The position numbers were made by a program, and so were the translations under genes. A stretch of 64,000 nt of DNA. Source: Scatophagus argus. Lineage: Eukaryota > Chordata > Actinopteri > Scatophagidae. Shown here in pieces: positions 24,436 through 37,575 of this stretch. The stretch spans positions 18,625,641 through 18,689,640 of the forward strand of contig NC_058513.1 of NCBI RefSeq assembly GCF_020382885.2. Reading direction: 5' to 3'. The notes below the pieces were generated by a model. That model had not been told where the DNA came from, did no database searches, and saw only the letters and a list, made by a program, of their open reading frames with translations. Position 1 is the stretch's first letter, and each line of letters starts with the position of its first letter.

Positions 24436-27400
24436 GAGGGCACAACACTCACTTCTACCGTCGTTACTTTGTGACCGATACGTACAGATACAACCGCAAT
24501 GAGCAGGTCTTTCCACAGGAAGTTCTCTTCATACAGAGAGGGGAAGAAGGTCGCCTGTAAAATGAAAGAAAATGGAAGTCAGCTGACTCCGAACATCTGG
24601 AACAGAGAGAGGAAGAGGCAGACTGAGAATCCAGCAACTGGCTGCTTGAAATCCCACCTTGGTGATGCAGTTGAGGCAGCCCATGAGAGGGTACAGAGGG
24701 TTGAAGAAACACAAGATGTTGTGCACGTATCTGGTCAGTCCAAGGATATCGTTCACAAACAACAGCTGAACCAGCGAGGCTGACACCACACACACCTGAG
24801 GCACAAGTCACTCAGTCAGTAAGCAGGACTCTTTCATGTTTCAAGTATGAATTTAAAACTTACGGGATTTACTTCCTATTTATGTTATTGTCATCGCAGT
24901 TATTCATCTTAATGCTTTCAGGAACACATGCTGTTGTGCTGTTTGGACTTATTTTTCGGAGAGAATTTTCCGTTTGCCCCGTCAAGGCATCTTGCCTCAC
25001 CATCATGGAGATGACAGAGAAGAAATCCCTGTTGCTCTGGACCCGGGCGAAGCCAAAAGAAAATACGTAAGTGAAGAGGATCACAGCTGGACCAAAGCCA
25101 ACGATGCACAGGACCTGAGAGGGAAAAGCGATGCAATGGAAACATTATCAGGGATATGCGCAGTAGTGCTAACTGCAGGAATGAATAATCAGTTCGTGTA
25201 ATGCATGTGTGAGCTGCCAGGTGCACACGATGGCACGAACCACTGCGGTGAGGTTGCTGGAGGTGAGCAGGTTTCCAGTGTGGAGGGAGAAGAGGATGAT
25301 GGTCATACAGGACAGGATGAGGTAGTAGAATGGGATGTCCACAGCTGCCTGGCCACACCAGTAGGCTGATGGTACCAGGCCAGAGATGCGCAGTGTAGAG
25401 CGACACTTGATCTGAAGAGGAAAAAACAAATAAACAAGTTAGCACAGGTGAAAATAAAAAGGAGCAAAAGTACAACAAATGCAACATTTCTTCTCTTGAA
25501 ATAAATACTACAGCTAAGGGATTACCTCTCTGTCTCGGGTGTGGTCCATTGCAAAATATGCTGGCATTCCAGCGGCCAGCATTCCCAGTATGATGGCTTC
25601 TATGTACACCAGAGCGTAGGACGTAGTGTCTGGGATTTGCTGAGGAACGTCATAATGTGGACATTTATTACAGATGAACAGGGTAGATGAGATCTGTGCC
25701 ATCTGATGTGGAACTCGGTCAAATACTCACGTAGTCAAACGGTTTGGTCCAGGTTCGGATCTGTCCAGTCCCGTTCAGACCCCTTAGAAGAGCGTTGCTC
25801 AGTATATTGACAGCCATAGGCAGAGAGTGCACTGTAGTGCTGTTGAACGCAACAGTGTACCTGAAGCCCTGCTGACAGACAGACAGGAAGTGTTAGAGAG
25901 GTTGAGGTGCTGCTGGAGATCACAGCTGATGCTTTGTTTCCAGTTTCATCAAGTATCTGGTATCAAAAAATAAACTCGATGGGCCCAGTGTTAAAAGTGA
26001 CCTTGTTAGATCCTGTTACGTTGATGGCAGCGCTGTGCGGGGCCGCCGCCATGTAGTCGCCGTGTTTCATCATCTCCACCTTGATGTTCTGAGACTCCAG
26101 GTTATGGATGAAATCGGAGATGTCAGATTCTGTTGGCACAAGCAAAAGAAAAAGCACTCACACGCAAGAAACCTGCAGTGTAAGGAGTTCAAAAGGGAGA
26201 ATGCATAGAAACATTCAGAGGATCACAATCAAGGAGAACTGCACCCACAGGACACGTTCTCATCGATTAAGATTTACTGTCCCATCACAACATTTACAGC
26301 TTGCAACACTGAAATACACATATTACATGAATCTGAAAAGGTTCCAGTTGGTCCCAAAACAGAATCCCATCCGCACTCACCTGAGGAGTTCTGAACCAGG
26401 AGGCTGGTGGTGTATCTCCCGGGAGCCTGGTTCCTTTTGAGGAGGTAAATGGGCAGAAACTGACGTTCTGGAGTGTGAATCTGGATGTTTCCGGTGGCCA
26501 GAGACAAGACCAGCACTGCAACAACAAACACCAGGAACAAAGCCAGACTGCAAGAGAGGGCAGGCGGCAGGGAAAGACAGCATCAGAGTCAGTGCTGATT
26601 CTTCATAATTCTATAGCAGAATATGGACATTTTCAATGAGATGTGAGATCAGCTGCGTCGAGCTAAGAGAGGGAAAACGTATCTTACATTACAGGGTTCC
26701 TACACATATTCCATACTCACTGAGTTGATCGCTTGTGATTCTGTCCCTGAACACTCACATGTAAACAAAAGCCTTTCTCTCCCGCCTCATGTTGAGCATG
26801 TGCAGCCAGGCCACGGTGCTGAACTGCTGCCGCCACAGCGCATGACCCGACACAACGTCAGACTTGCCGTCTGAGAACGACAGCAGCTGCTGGTCGGCGT
26901 CGTCCAGAGAGGCGTTGTCACACTCGTCCTCCGCCTGCTCGCGATTAAACACGCTGTAGTCTGAGGACATGAAACAGACGACGTCCTTTTATTCAGCTGG
27001 GGATTAGTTTGGGATTGTTTCTAATGTAACAATACTGCACGCTGCTTTGGTAACACACTCACCAGCTTGGTCCACCTCAGCCTCAGCCTCCAAACGAAGA
27101 AAAACGTCCTCTAGTGTTGTCATGGAAACCCCATAGTTAATAATTCCCAGATCGGGTTGACAGTCGAGCTCCGAGAACAAGCCTATGAAAGACAAATCAA
27201 TGAGTACTTGCTGCTGGTCCACTGCTGTTGCAGTTGAAGCTGAGTCACTGAAGAGATGTAATTTGTGTTTAGATCTGACCTGGGAATTTGTCCACGCTCT
27301 CAAAAGGCAGAGTGAAGGTCAACTCCGCCTCGTGCTGTCGAGACAACTTTGCCTTGGGAACAAGCTGCTTGACCAGTGATGTGATCTTTTCAGCTTCACA

Positions 27401-30400
27401 TCGCTTGCTGATTGACATTCTGTGACAGAGGAAAAAAATGAAAAAAACACCTAAAACTCATGTGGTCGTCAAGGGTGGAGGAATTACAAACCATGACAAA
27501 CTTTAGCAAAACAATAACGTCTACTGAAATATTTTTTTAAAAAACATTTTCACGTCATCAGAATTTTTCTTGTAGAATTTGTAACCCAGACGTTTTTCAC
27601 TGTTTCTTCTTCATGTGCCCGATAACTGAGGTACAAAGTGAACTGCGGATTTGCAGAACCATAAGTATTATTATGATGAGATTTCTGGTACTTGAAAGTT
27701 GACAAAGTGAACTATGTAAGGAGTCGAAGTAAAATCTGCTTGCCTGAGATGATAACCAACACCACACTTGATCTTAAGGTACAAAGAAGAGCCAACACAT
27801 TTCAGCTGCCCCTGAGAGATCACGGCTTTACGATCTGGACAAAAGAAAAACAACAAAAACAGATCAGGTAGAGATTCTGTGATTCTCAGGCTGAAGCTGG
27901 CAGGAAACTATTTCATGATACATCGGCAAAGAGCAACTATCAGCGCTCAAACGTTGACATGAATAATGTCAGAGGTCAGAGTAGAAAAGCAGCTCGATGG
28001 CAGGCGATGCACTTCGCAATGCAGAAAATTCTTCTAATGTTCAGTCACACAGAAAATTCATACCAGCAAGAATGTCAGCCTCGTCCATGTAGTGCGTGCT
28101 GAGGACAGTGACTCTGCCAGCTCTGCGGCTCTTCAGCAGCGACCACACCTGGTGTCTGGAGCAGGGATCCATGCCTGCCGTGGGCTCGTCCAGCAGCAGG
28201 ATCTGACGGGAACAAACATGATGCCAACTGCTCAGAAGGGGCCCAAGCTGAAGTCATCCCGTCAGGACTGGTAACCGAGCTACCGATAACTCTGAGACTT
28301 CCTTACTCCACAATGACACCCTGAAACATCTGGCTTTTGTCTTCAGTGGGAAAAGCTACAACCAGCCTTTATTCCTAGTCAAGGGTAGTTAAGCTGCAGC
28401 TCTGATGGAGAAACCTGCATATACATTAACTTTGGTTTAAAAAAGCAAACATTTAATTTCCAAGCTGCAGGTACCTTGGGATCTCCGAGAATGGCAATGC
28501 CCACACAGAGTTTCCTCTTTTGGCCTCCACTCAGGTTCTTGGCCTGAGCAGTCATGATCTTCTCCAGGTCCAGATCCTTCAGCACTTTGGTCACCTATCA
28601 GAAAGAAGTGCAATCACACCAAGGATCAACAGACTGACCGTCACTTTCTTTCAAAAACAATTTCACACTGTGTTACTGAATACGGCATCGAAAACTAAAA
28701 AACATCATAGCGATGACTTCAAGGACTTTTAGACAAAATGTTTAACATGATAGACAGTAAAGTGAAAAGAGGAAAAGGATGCATTGGTTTAATTGTTTCC
28801 CAAATGTTTCTGAATGCCTTAATGGCACTGGTGAACAGGCTTCCATAATATCTGGCACTTCCTGTCACATCTTTGCATTCAAAATTCATATCACATCAAG
28901 TTTTTCCCAGTCACGTGAACTCTGCTGTCAGGATGCTGTGTACTGAACTTGTCGTTTTTATCAACAAGCAACTGAACATTTCATACCTCAGTATCGATGT
29001 CCGCCGGCGGGATCCCTTTGATGGCAGCGAATATCCGCAGGTGTTCTTCCACCGTGAGCACATCAAAGATGATGTTGAATTGAGGGCAAATTCCCACCAG
29101 CTGCTTCATTTCTGATGCATCAGCGATCTCTGCTACAGGGGAGCCGTAGATGGTCGCCGAGCCGTTCGTGGGCGGGCAGATGCCACACAGGATATTCATG
29201 AGGGTGGACTTTCCAGCCCCGCTGTGACCCAGCAGAGCTGTGATTTGGCCCTCATAGATGTCAAATGTCAAACCTGGATGTAAAGGCATCATGAGAACCA
29301 ATCAGGAAATACACATTAAAGGAAGAACGGTCACACACATATCGTTTCAGCGGTGACAATCAAGCGTAGGCAGAGCAACAGAACGAAGCATGATCGAGTA
29401 AATGAGGTTTAAGAAGGAACACGTAGAAACCATGTTTCTTCTTAATAAAAAAATAAAACCTGTGGTAAAACTACATTTTGGTTACTGTTTTTGCACTAAT
29501 GCTCTGCCTGCAATCAGTCGTTCCCAGAGCACACTGACTTGTTTTGTATTAAACAAACTCATGCTTTTTTCAGGTTAAAGAGCCACTTCATCTGCATTGT
29601 TTTCTGAATTTTTAAACTGTAAACTCCCACTCAGCCGTTGATTAGTGATGTAGTCTACAGCGCTGATGCCCTCCCTCCACCAACACAGACAGTGTAAACA
29701 TTGAGACTGACTAAAGCGTCAGCCTGGAGGTGGAAGATAATTTTATTATTATTTAAAAGTCTCTATTTGTTCAGGCTTTGTCCATTGCTGCTTGTAAAAA
29801 CACTGTTCAAAGTTACTCTCCAGCTCAGTAAGAAAGAGACAGACAGCAGTGGTCGAGCAGGCTACAGAATGGATGATGAGAGGGAGTGGTGTTAGTGCAA
29901 ACAAACTGCGGTGAAGTTCTAAAGCATAAAAACTGTTTTGTGGGATCCTCAAAAACACAAAAGAAAATTGGGTATTTCAGGGGGCCTGCACTTTGAAATT
30001 CCCAATTTAATTTACTTCTCTCTAATGGGACAACAGATATTCCACAGTAATCTGACACAGTGAAGTCAAACTGAGACTTACTGTGGGAACAAAGCGCTCA
30101 GGACTCTCACCTCTCAGAGCCTCCACCACGTTGTTCTTCTCTTTGTACACTTTGTGGATGTTGGTGATGCTGCCACAGGAGGAGCAAATGAGCACCGAGG
30201 AAGAAATACGACAGAAAGGAAAGAAGCGTACATACAGAACCAGTGTTAGAGTGAGCAGCAGATCTCAGGCTACAGGCTGGTCCCACAGGCTCTGCTCAGT
30301 CAGGACCAGTGGACCAGTGAGGGTTGGCATTGAACCAAGAACAAAGCAGAGCCAGGCTTTTAAAAAACTGAGCTTCACACTGATTCCCTCTGCTTCAATA

Positions 30401-33400
30401 TCAAATGTTCTGAATAGATATGTCAGATACAGATATTGTGCTTGATATGCTACAACTGCATTGTTTTATTTACTAACCCAAAGTTAAAAAATTGTTCAAA
30501 ATTTTACCGAATTGCCTCCTTCCCTCTGAACTCGGGTGACACGGGCTCGACAGACTCGTCCCCACCAGGAGTGCCGTTCAACTCCGCCTCGTATACTGAG
30601 CTCACTTCAACATAGTGCTTTCTGCGCTTGGACCAATACGATGGCTTCAGGAAGTACACCAAGGATCTCCTCATACCAAACTCACCTGCATTTCAGGCAA
30701 AATGTGACAGATATTTCTCATAATGGTAATACTCCACAATGGTAGCTTAGTGTGTGTGTGTGTGTACTTACCAGGCAGCACCTGGTCCAGGTAGACAGCC
30801 AACAAAAGGTAGAGGATGCAGTCCACAACCAGCATGAGTAGGGGCACGTAAAGAGGATGTGGGCCGTTGGCCAGGGAGGAAAACACAGCTCCATCTCCCT
30901 GGGCCTCCAGGTAAACCACCTAAACACACACTTACAGATCAGCCATCTACAGCCACCGTTATTAGCCTCCACACTGTGCATCATTCTTCCAATACACAAA
31001 CACCAGAGTAAGGAGCACCTGTGGTCAACGGACAGTAAGCCACTTCCTCTGGGCTACTTAATGATTGTTTTACTTACAAAATTTGTATTTTATAGCCAGC
31101 AGTATGACCAACCTCAACTAGCACTATCCAGAAAGAAATATTTTAAGCTTTCATAAAGGTGTGTAGCAAAAATTATACAAAGCGCTTTAAAGTAAAACAA
31201 ATTATGTTTGATGGATATGAACCCTTTGAAGGATCCTAGGAGGCAGCATTATTCTTGGCCAGTTTGGCACTTCATTACTCCGAGATGACCAGAGGAGCGA
31301 GGTGTGGAGGTGTGGCTCTGTGTTTGTGTGTGTGTGTGTGTGTGTGTTACCTGTGCAATCCCTATGGAGAAGGCACTGGGGGAGAGCAGGCAGAGAAGCC
31401 AGACCAGCGGCTGTGGGAAGTCCTTCATCAGCACAGTGAACAGTGACAGGCAGCCAAACAAAACCGTCAGCATGGAGCCCACTGTGCTGGCAAACTTGGG
31501 CTTCTTAAATAACGGAGTCAGCATGAAGGAGAAAAAGATCTGTGAAATGAGAGAGAGGGACAAAGAAGAAGAAAGCAGTCATAGGTGGGAGAAGGCAAAT
31601 ATATAAACAAATATTTTCATTATTATTATTAGAGAAAAAAGAGAGGGAGTGAGAGAGAAGATACTAATGTAATTTGGGTGAAGTGACCCTTTAGGGGTTT
31701 ACTTTGCCACCTTCACAGCTCTACTTACTGATGATATCCCATAGAGGAAGATGAGGAAGAAGATGACAAAGAAGTCACTGTTGGGGAACAGGGCTGTGTA
31801 CGTAGCAATAATGGACATCAGGATGGACATGATGGTCACCAGAGCAGCATACAGGAGACCCCAGGACAACCTGTGGTACAACATAAACACCTGAACCATA
31901 TGAACAACAAGCAGGCAGGAATCAGGTTTTTACAGATTGCTAAGAGTGTGACGCTACGGCGAGTGATGCCCTCTTCTCTCTCACCAAAACGCCGTGTCGT
32001 AGAGCCCCATCATGGTCATGGTGTCTTTGAGGCGATGCTCCTTCTCAGCTGCCACGTTGACAATAAGGAAGGTGACGAAGGGAGTGAAGGCCAGGACCAG
32101 ATAGATGGAGATGAGGGCGTGGGGGAATTTCTGCACCTCCACAGAGCCTGGCTGACCCATCATGATTACCTTCAGGTCCATCTCGCTCCGCACTGAACGC
32201 TTTGTCTGCATCTGCACGTCACAGACAAACCAACAGCACATCAGACTGTGTCAAACTATGACTGTGAGCAACAATCATCCTCATTACAGATTCATTTATC
32301 AGCTATTTTTTAACTGAAAATACATGTGAAACATGCCCAGTATAATATAAGTTTAGAGAGTCCAAGGTAAGGGATTTAATTGTTTGTTTTATTTGACTAA
32401 CACTCCGAAAGATATCTGAGACACGATGATACTCAACTAGAAGAAAAAAAAAATCTGCAAATCCTCAGATTCAACGAGGCAGCCATCTTTGTGAAAACAA
32501 CTTTAAAGTTGTAAAAACTGTAAATTTTCCGTCAGACAATAAAATAATCAACAAATCACTTCTTAAACTATCTTTGCCATTTTAGAATTAACCACAAATG
32601 TCACAACATTTTAGCATTTGTCCTCAAAAATATGACATGTACTGGGTAGGGAACTGAACTGAGGGTGTTTCCTTTAAATAAGAACCAGCATTTTCTTTGC
32701 CGTTTCCTGAACAACACTCAGGACGGTGTGAGTGGGAGTTTTGGACAGCACTGCTTTAGGGTCGAACGGGGAACACTGCGCTGCTCTCTGGCTCACCTGG
32801 ATGATGGCTGCATCGATCAGAGACTGGAGGCGGATGAAGCCCTTGTACCAGTAATTAGCCGCTCTGCAGTTCACCGAGCTGGTAAAACAGTTGGCTAAAG
32901 GGGCACAAGCACAATGACACTTTATATTTCAGCTGTGGTAGGAGAACATCTTGCTTACATTTAATCGAAAACAAATTTGCCTGATTAAGCCTGCCTGACT
33001 GATGGTTTCTCTGATGCTGCCCTTCTAGTTTCCAGTTTCTGATGAATGTGAGTTGTTGTGTGTTGTACAAATAAAACTATTCTACAGACTACACGTGTTA
33101 ACTGCAGTTTTGACCTCTTTAAACTTTTTCCTCTTCACCATGCATCTTGGAGGACGGTGAAGCTGTGCAAGAAACCCCCCCTCTGCTTCAACATTTACTG
33201 AAAAACAGTTTGAAGCAGTTGTGATGGTTCCAAACGTTTTCTTTTTCACAACAACTAATATGCAACATGTTAGCAAAGCTTCTTCTGCAGTGTTATTCTT
33301 AAATAATAATAAACCAGAAATTGGCATTTTCTGCACTGTGTGGCCAGTTTTAAATATTAAAGGGAAGGCACAGGACACACAAAGGTCTCAGACAGGTAGT

Positions 33401-35591
33401 GTTCAGCATATGCCAAAAGTTTACAGCCTGTAAACTGGTGGGAGTCTACAAGTTATGGAATATAAATGGGGGATGGGGGGGGGGGGGTCTGAACGCTGTT
33501 TAAGAAAATCCCATCAGACTTTACCAAAAGATTCTGTGTAATCGCTGGGTAGGGGCAGCTGGTTGTAGGGGAAGCGCAGTCTGTAAGACATGGCTGAGCT
33601 GTCCGTGAACACAACGCCGACGTAGGTGGAAGGCTCATACAGGCTGGCGTTCTCCAAGTCCTCCTCACTGGCAAACATCTCCAGACCATGCGGCATTTCT
33701 GAGAACACGAGGAGGAGGATAAAAGAGTCAAAAACCAAGAATATATGGTGTTCCATAATCTTGTAGCTTTCAGTTCCTCTGTCACATTTTTTCTATGAGT
33801 ACAATTTCAACACTTTGAAATGAATTCAAATGAACACATCTGGAACATTAATGGTGGTGCTGATGAAGGGGTACTTGAGTTCACGGGACTGGGCTGCCAG
33901 TGGTGGGGAGGACAGCTGACGGTAGATGAACTGACAGAGCGGCCCCGTATCCTAGCAACCAAGGTTACCAGATATCCAACTTTGTCCCAGACTTGACAGA
34001 GAAACAGACTGACTCCATTTTAGAATGTAGTGAATGTGAGCTGGTAATTACAAAGTGACTTAGGTGTGCATAACTACCTTATCAGTGTAGTAGGACGTCA
34101 CTTAGAAGTGAAGAATATGGGACACATGGCAGACCTCACAGAGTCTCACTTGTGTTGTTATGCCTAAGCCACACTGAGCATCATTAAATGTTTCTGCCTT
34201 AGAGATCCAAGTCTCCTGAACTTTGTTCTTCACCAAGAGTTGACCAGTTGGTCAGATTTCCTTCAAACAACAGCCATGTCTTATACAGTAAGTGAATTTA
34301 AAGGATCAAATGGTTTTTGAGCTCTTACGCATCTCCTGGGCCACCTCTTCCATGATGTGGCTGGTGATGTTCGTGATTGGCGTGTAGCCCAGGCCCTTAA
34401 AGAATTGCTCCTCAAACTCCAGCTCCGTGGTGCTGATGCCTCCATAATAAACGTGAGGGTTCAGGACGCTGATGAGTATCAAGAGACCCAACAGTAGCAG
34501 AGGTAGGATCAATTCCTGCAGACAGATAGATACGAGCACATGGAAAACATCACACATAGTTTTCGTTTTCTATAGGTCATTCTTGGAGGAAATTCCTACT
34601 CTAAATTAATCCTACCACACACATAATCACTGAAAGAAATAATAATCAATACTAAAACTACCACTTTTACATTCACCTTCTGCTCCTCATTCACATAAGC
34701 ACTGTAGTCACTGACCCTAATGTCTTGGAGGGTCCTGAAAGGGTTTGAAAGGGCAGAACAAACCTCATAACAAATAATACGAGCCATAAACAACATGTCA
34801 CAGTTTGACCTTGAGCAACATGGTGAATTGCAACAATAAATCTGGAGCCGTTAGCACATCAAGAGCTGATTCAGGAGCTTCTCTGGTTTTAAAAACAGCT
34901 TTAGACTGAGAAATAAAAATCTACTGCTGTGGTTAGGCAGGGAAAACTCAGACTGGATTTGGTTCACCTGGGATTATCTGTGACCACAGCAGAACTTAAA
35001 ATGTCATTTAGCAAAAACTCTGTCCTCCCAAATATCATAGATTTTCCTTGCAAACCAACAAAGCCGGGTTCTGTTTTCCACTTCCCACTGAGCAAAGCAT
35101 AACAGGATTTATCTGGTCTCCAGTTAGCTTAAGCATCCAGAGACAAACAGCTGGCACCTCTAACACGACATAAACAAGCTGTATTACTCACAGCTAAGGA
35201 AGCTGCAGTATGTCACCCTGTGCTGAAAAGTTGACAGACAGAGACATTAAAAATGCGTCAGTGCGACATGAAGCAAAATAAATAATGTATGGTCCAACAA
35301 AGAACAAAAGCAAAATTTATATTGCGTATGTATTGCTTTAACAAGGGCCAAACGTTTGGGTGGCTTATGGCTAATTAAACGCAGAGAGAGAAGCTTATTC
35401 AGAGAACCAGACAGAATATGGAGCGTGCAGCAGCAACCAGCCTCCACCCTGACCTCAAGCTTGTCAGTCTGTTGAAAACTAAGCACCTGAAGACTCTGTT
35501 GCTCTGTCCTCCATTTGATGAGCAGATTCTTGTAGAGAAGACTTCTTGTTTGGTGCCAGACTCCGGCATCTCTCTTGTAGGTGGGCTGCAT
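21308..35591 (-). CDS. abca5: ATP-binding cassette transporter A5
   Basis: Full-size ABCA lipid transporter of lysosomes/late endosomes, 37 coding exons, 1660 aa (human 1642). Exons: 35487-35591, 34329-34515, 33525-33698, 32797-32894, 31985-32211, 31729-31870, 31351-31539, 30772-30919, 30508-30685, 30111-30169, 28987-29273, 28475-28594, 28064-28202, 27744-27834, 27280-27419, 27063-27182, 26759-26960, 26381-26547, 26002-26129, 25731-25871, 25526-25639, 25229-25411, 25001-25114, 24658-24795, 24486-24554, 24281-24372, 24020-24143, 23748-23865, 23563-23654, 23311-23486, 22983-23058, 22743-22837, 22289-22408, 22046-22198, 21693-21772, 21541-21596, 21308-21448. Visible motifs: NBD1 Walker [10 protein letters not shown] (about 518), signature LSGGQ (619), Walker B ILLLDEP (639); NBD2 Walker [10 protein letters not shown] (1339), Walker B IVLLDEP (1459). 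The NBD2 signature is degenerate (LSAGLKRK), as in human ABCA5 (LPAGIKRK). Two membrane domains with hydrophobic helices precede the NBDs. Start [12 protein letters not shown] aligns with human; an in-frame ATG six codons upstream (35607-35609) is possible. One intron is GC-AG. Confidence 0.95.
24385..24431 (+). repeat. (CA)23 microsatellite next to an abca5 acceptor
   Basis: A 47-bp CA run reads as UG repeats in the abca5 transcript. It ends 12 nt upstream of the exon 24281-24372 boundary, where the polypyrimidine tract is expected. Confidence 0.95.
27736..27743 (-). other. abca5: GC splice donor in abca5
   Basis: Exon 27744-27834 ends CTCAG and the intron begins gcaagcag. Only this border keeps the frame into the next exon (AG plus A gives Arg, then [11 protein letters not shown]) and removes read-through. 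AG|GCAAG is the usual form of the rare GC-AG introns. No GT donor with the right phase is near. Confidence 0.8.
31325..31347 (+). repeat. (TG)n microsatellite beside an abca5 donor
   Basis: In the transcript this is a CA run starting two to three bases inside the intron after the donor of exon 31351-31539 (CAG|gtaaca...). Confidence 0.9.
33838..33951 (-). other. Unassigned exon-like open segment inside an abca5 intron
   Basis: On the minus strand a 114-bp segment (38 codons) is bounded by 'gttgctag' and 'gtgttc'. It reads [20 protein letters not shown] then [18 protein letters not shown], with C or G at most third positions, as in the real exons around it. It lies between abca5 exons 33525-33698 and 34329-34515, but abca5 needs no extra residues there. 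The flanking intron is phase 1; included in that phase, the segment would bring a stop codon. I do not recognise the peptide. It could be a stray exon, a retrocopy fragment or a premature-stop cassette exon. Confidence 0.35.
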
Positions 35592-36960
35592 ACCTCCAGC
35601 ATGCCTCATGTGGATGCCGTGCGGACAAGAAGTCGTCTCCTTAATGCTGGCCTCAGCTGCCAATTCCACCAAGAAATCCAGAGCAAATGATAAACTTACA
35701 TCCTGGACATTAATTAGCACATACATACAATTAGCTGATTATGTGACCTAGACAAAAATCGGTGTGCATCTGTTTTTTTTTTAAATCTATCATCCTTCCC
35801 TAACATGTCGGATAGTACACAAGCACACATTTCAGGACTTCGGGCACATGAACTTATAGGAGACTATTTTGTTAGAGTATCTACCCTTCAGAGCAGAATT
35901 ACTGCAAGCAAGATGTTTGCTTTGGGTGGATGCTTTGCTCCACCATGACAAAAAAGTCATGACTGCCCACAGCAGGCCTGTGTGTTCCACCACAAAAGTG
36001 TCGATCTGAATTTGAATTCTGGCTCTTCCTGTCAATCTGTCTCAGAGTTTCAAAACACATCTTCAGATTCAGTTCAAAAGTTTTTATAACTGAAGCTGTA
36101 CTGAACAAAATAACAACAATAACAGCAGGAACACCTTGCGTTTATGTATGTTTTGAAACACTTAACCTTTTTCCATACAGTTTATGGTTGTGTTTATGCA
36201 CTACAAAGGTGGATTAAACATCATCTTTATAACTAGTTCCCTTAACTACCTTTACTGAGACGGCAAGCTGTCGCGTTTCCTGCGACAGCTTCGTGAGAAT
36301 AACCCGCTGTTTCAGCACAGCTCACGGCGATGCTGTGAATCACTGGCTGAAATCCCGTGGCCGTATTGACGACCGCACTTTGACCACCTTGGTGAAGTGG
36401 CTTTACCTGAGGTACCTGTCCAATCAGCTTTCAGCCAGTTTTCATTAACCGCTAGCTGACGTTAGCCTATGAACTCTCGCTAACCTGCTATGTGGTATGC
36501 TGGCAAAGGACATTTCAGCGTGTCATCCTACTGTTTGTTTGTATTCGAGAAGCCCTGTCTTCTTGGTTTGATTGGAAATTAGAAAAAGTGGAGCTAGGGT
36601 CAGCCGAAAACGCGTGGCTGCGCGCTAAATTAACAGCCAGAAATGAGATGCTTGTGTCGTCCGAGCTAACGCGCTGTGAATGCGCAAGAGCAAAGGAAAC
36701 ATGCTAGCAAGCTACAGCAACACAGCAGATATCCTGTAGCAAACACACATATGCACTGAGAAACGCAAACATTAATATACTCACGTATGAAATACATTAA
36801 GACATATCTTTGCCCAATTTGTGATTTAATATCCTTACATTACAGACGTGGTTTCATGTCAAGTCAAGCCCTAAACCGACAGCCTTATTTCTAGCGTCGC
36901 TACTTTCCCCTGTCAAAGACAGAAAGTGGGACGTTCACCAATCAGATCAGACCTGCGTGT
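35592..36960 (-). promoter_or_regulatory. abca5: abca5 5' region: probable untranslated exon(s) and promoter
   Basis: The abca5 start codon is expected to be preceded by one or more untranslated exons. Candidate minus-strand donors are TCATAC|gtgagtat (exon edge at 36785) and CTCAG|gtaaag near 36407. CG-rich DNA at 36250-36680 would fit the promoter. A perfect 10-bp-stem hairpin (36265-36291) lies in this stretch. Transcription start was not determined. Confidence 0.35.
36265..36291. repeat. Perfect inverted repeat, 10-bp arms, 7-nt loop
   Basis: AAGCTGTCGC (36265-36274) and GCGACAGCTT (36282-36291) are exact reverse complements with loop gtttcct. It lies in the abca5 5' region. Confidence 0.9.
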
Positions 36961-37575
36961 TAATGACGCCGGTTTGCACCAATCACGTTTCGACCAAATG
37001 ATATTTATTGTCATAACGCCAACTTAGCAATATATACAAACAATTTTATTTTGAAATTTGTTAACTTGAATTTAAAAAAAATAAAATCTTTACACTAAAT
37101 ACGCTACTGGCCAGGAGAAACAGGAAAGTACAATACGCATACGTATATTACAATATGCAAATGAGTGCAACATTTTTTAAACGGATCATTAGGTCATCTT
37201 GTTTAGTGTCCGTCTTTTTAGACCACATTGACCCGCCCGTGCAGTCAGGCTTTATTCAAACCCAGAGAAATTATATTCTAATTTCTTGTGATTCCACTCT
37301 GCAAAGATATATAAAATAAACATGCACAATGCTGGGGAGGTGTGTGTAAAAGGATGCAAAAATCATCCAAAATATTTCCACAGGACAGAATAGTGCAGCC
37401 CTGAAAATGACTCCTATGAGGAGCTGTAAGAAGCTAATACAGAACACATACATGAAACTGTCAGTGTGCAAAAATCAGAATTTAACTAACTTAAATCAAC
37501 AAACAAGGGAAAACTGGATGGGATTATAAAAACATGTCTGTGCTGATGTGTACTATGGCATCCCTGTATACAATT

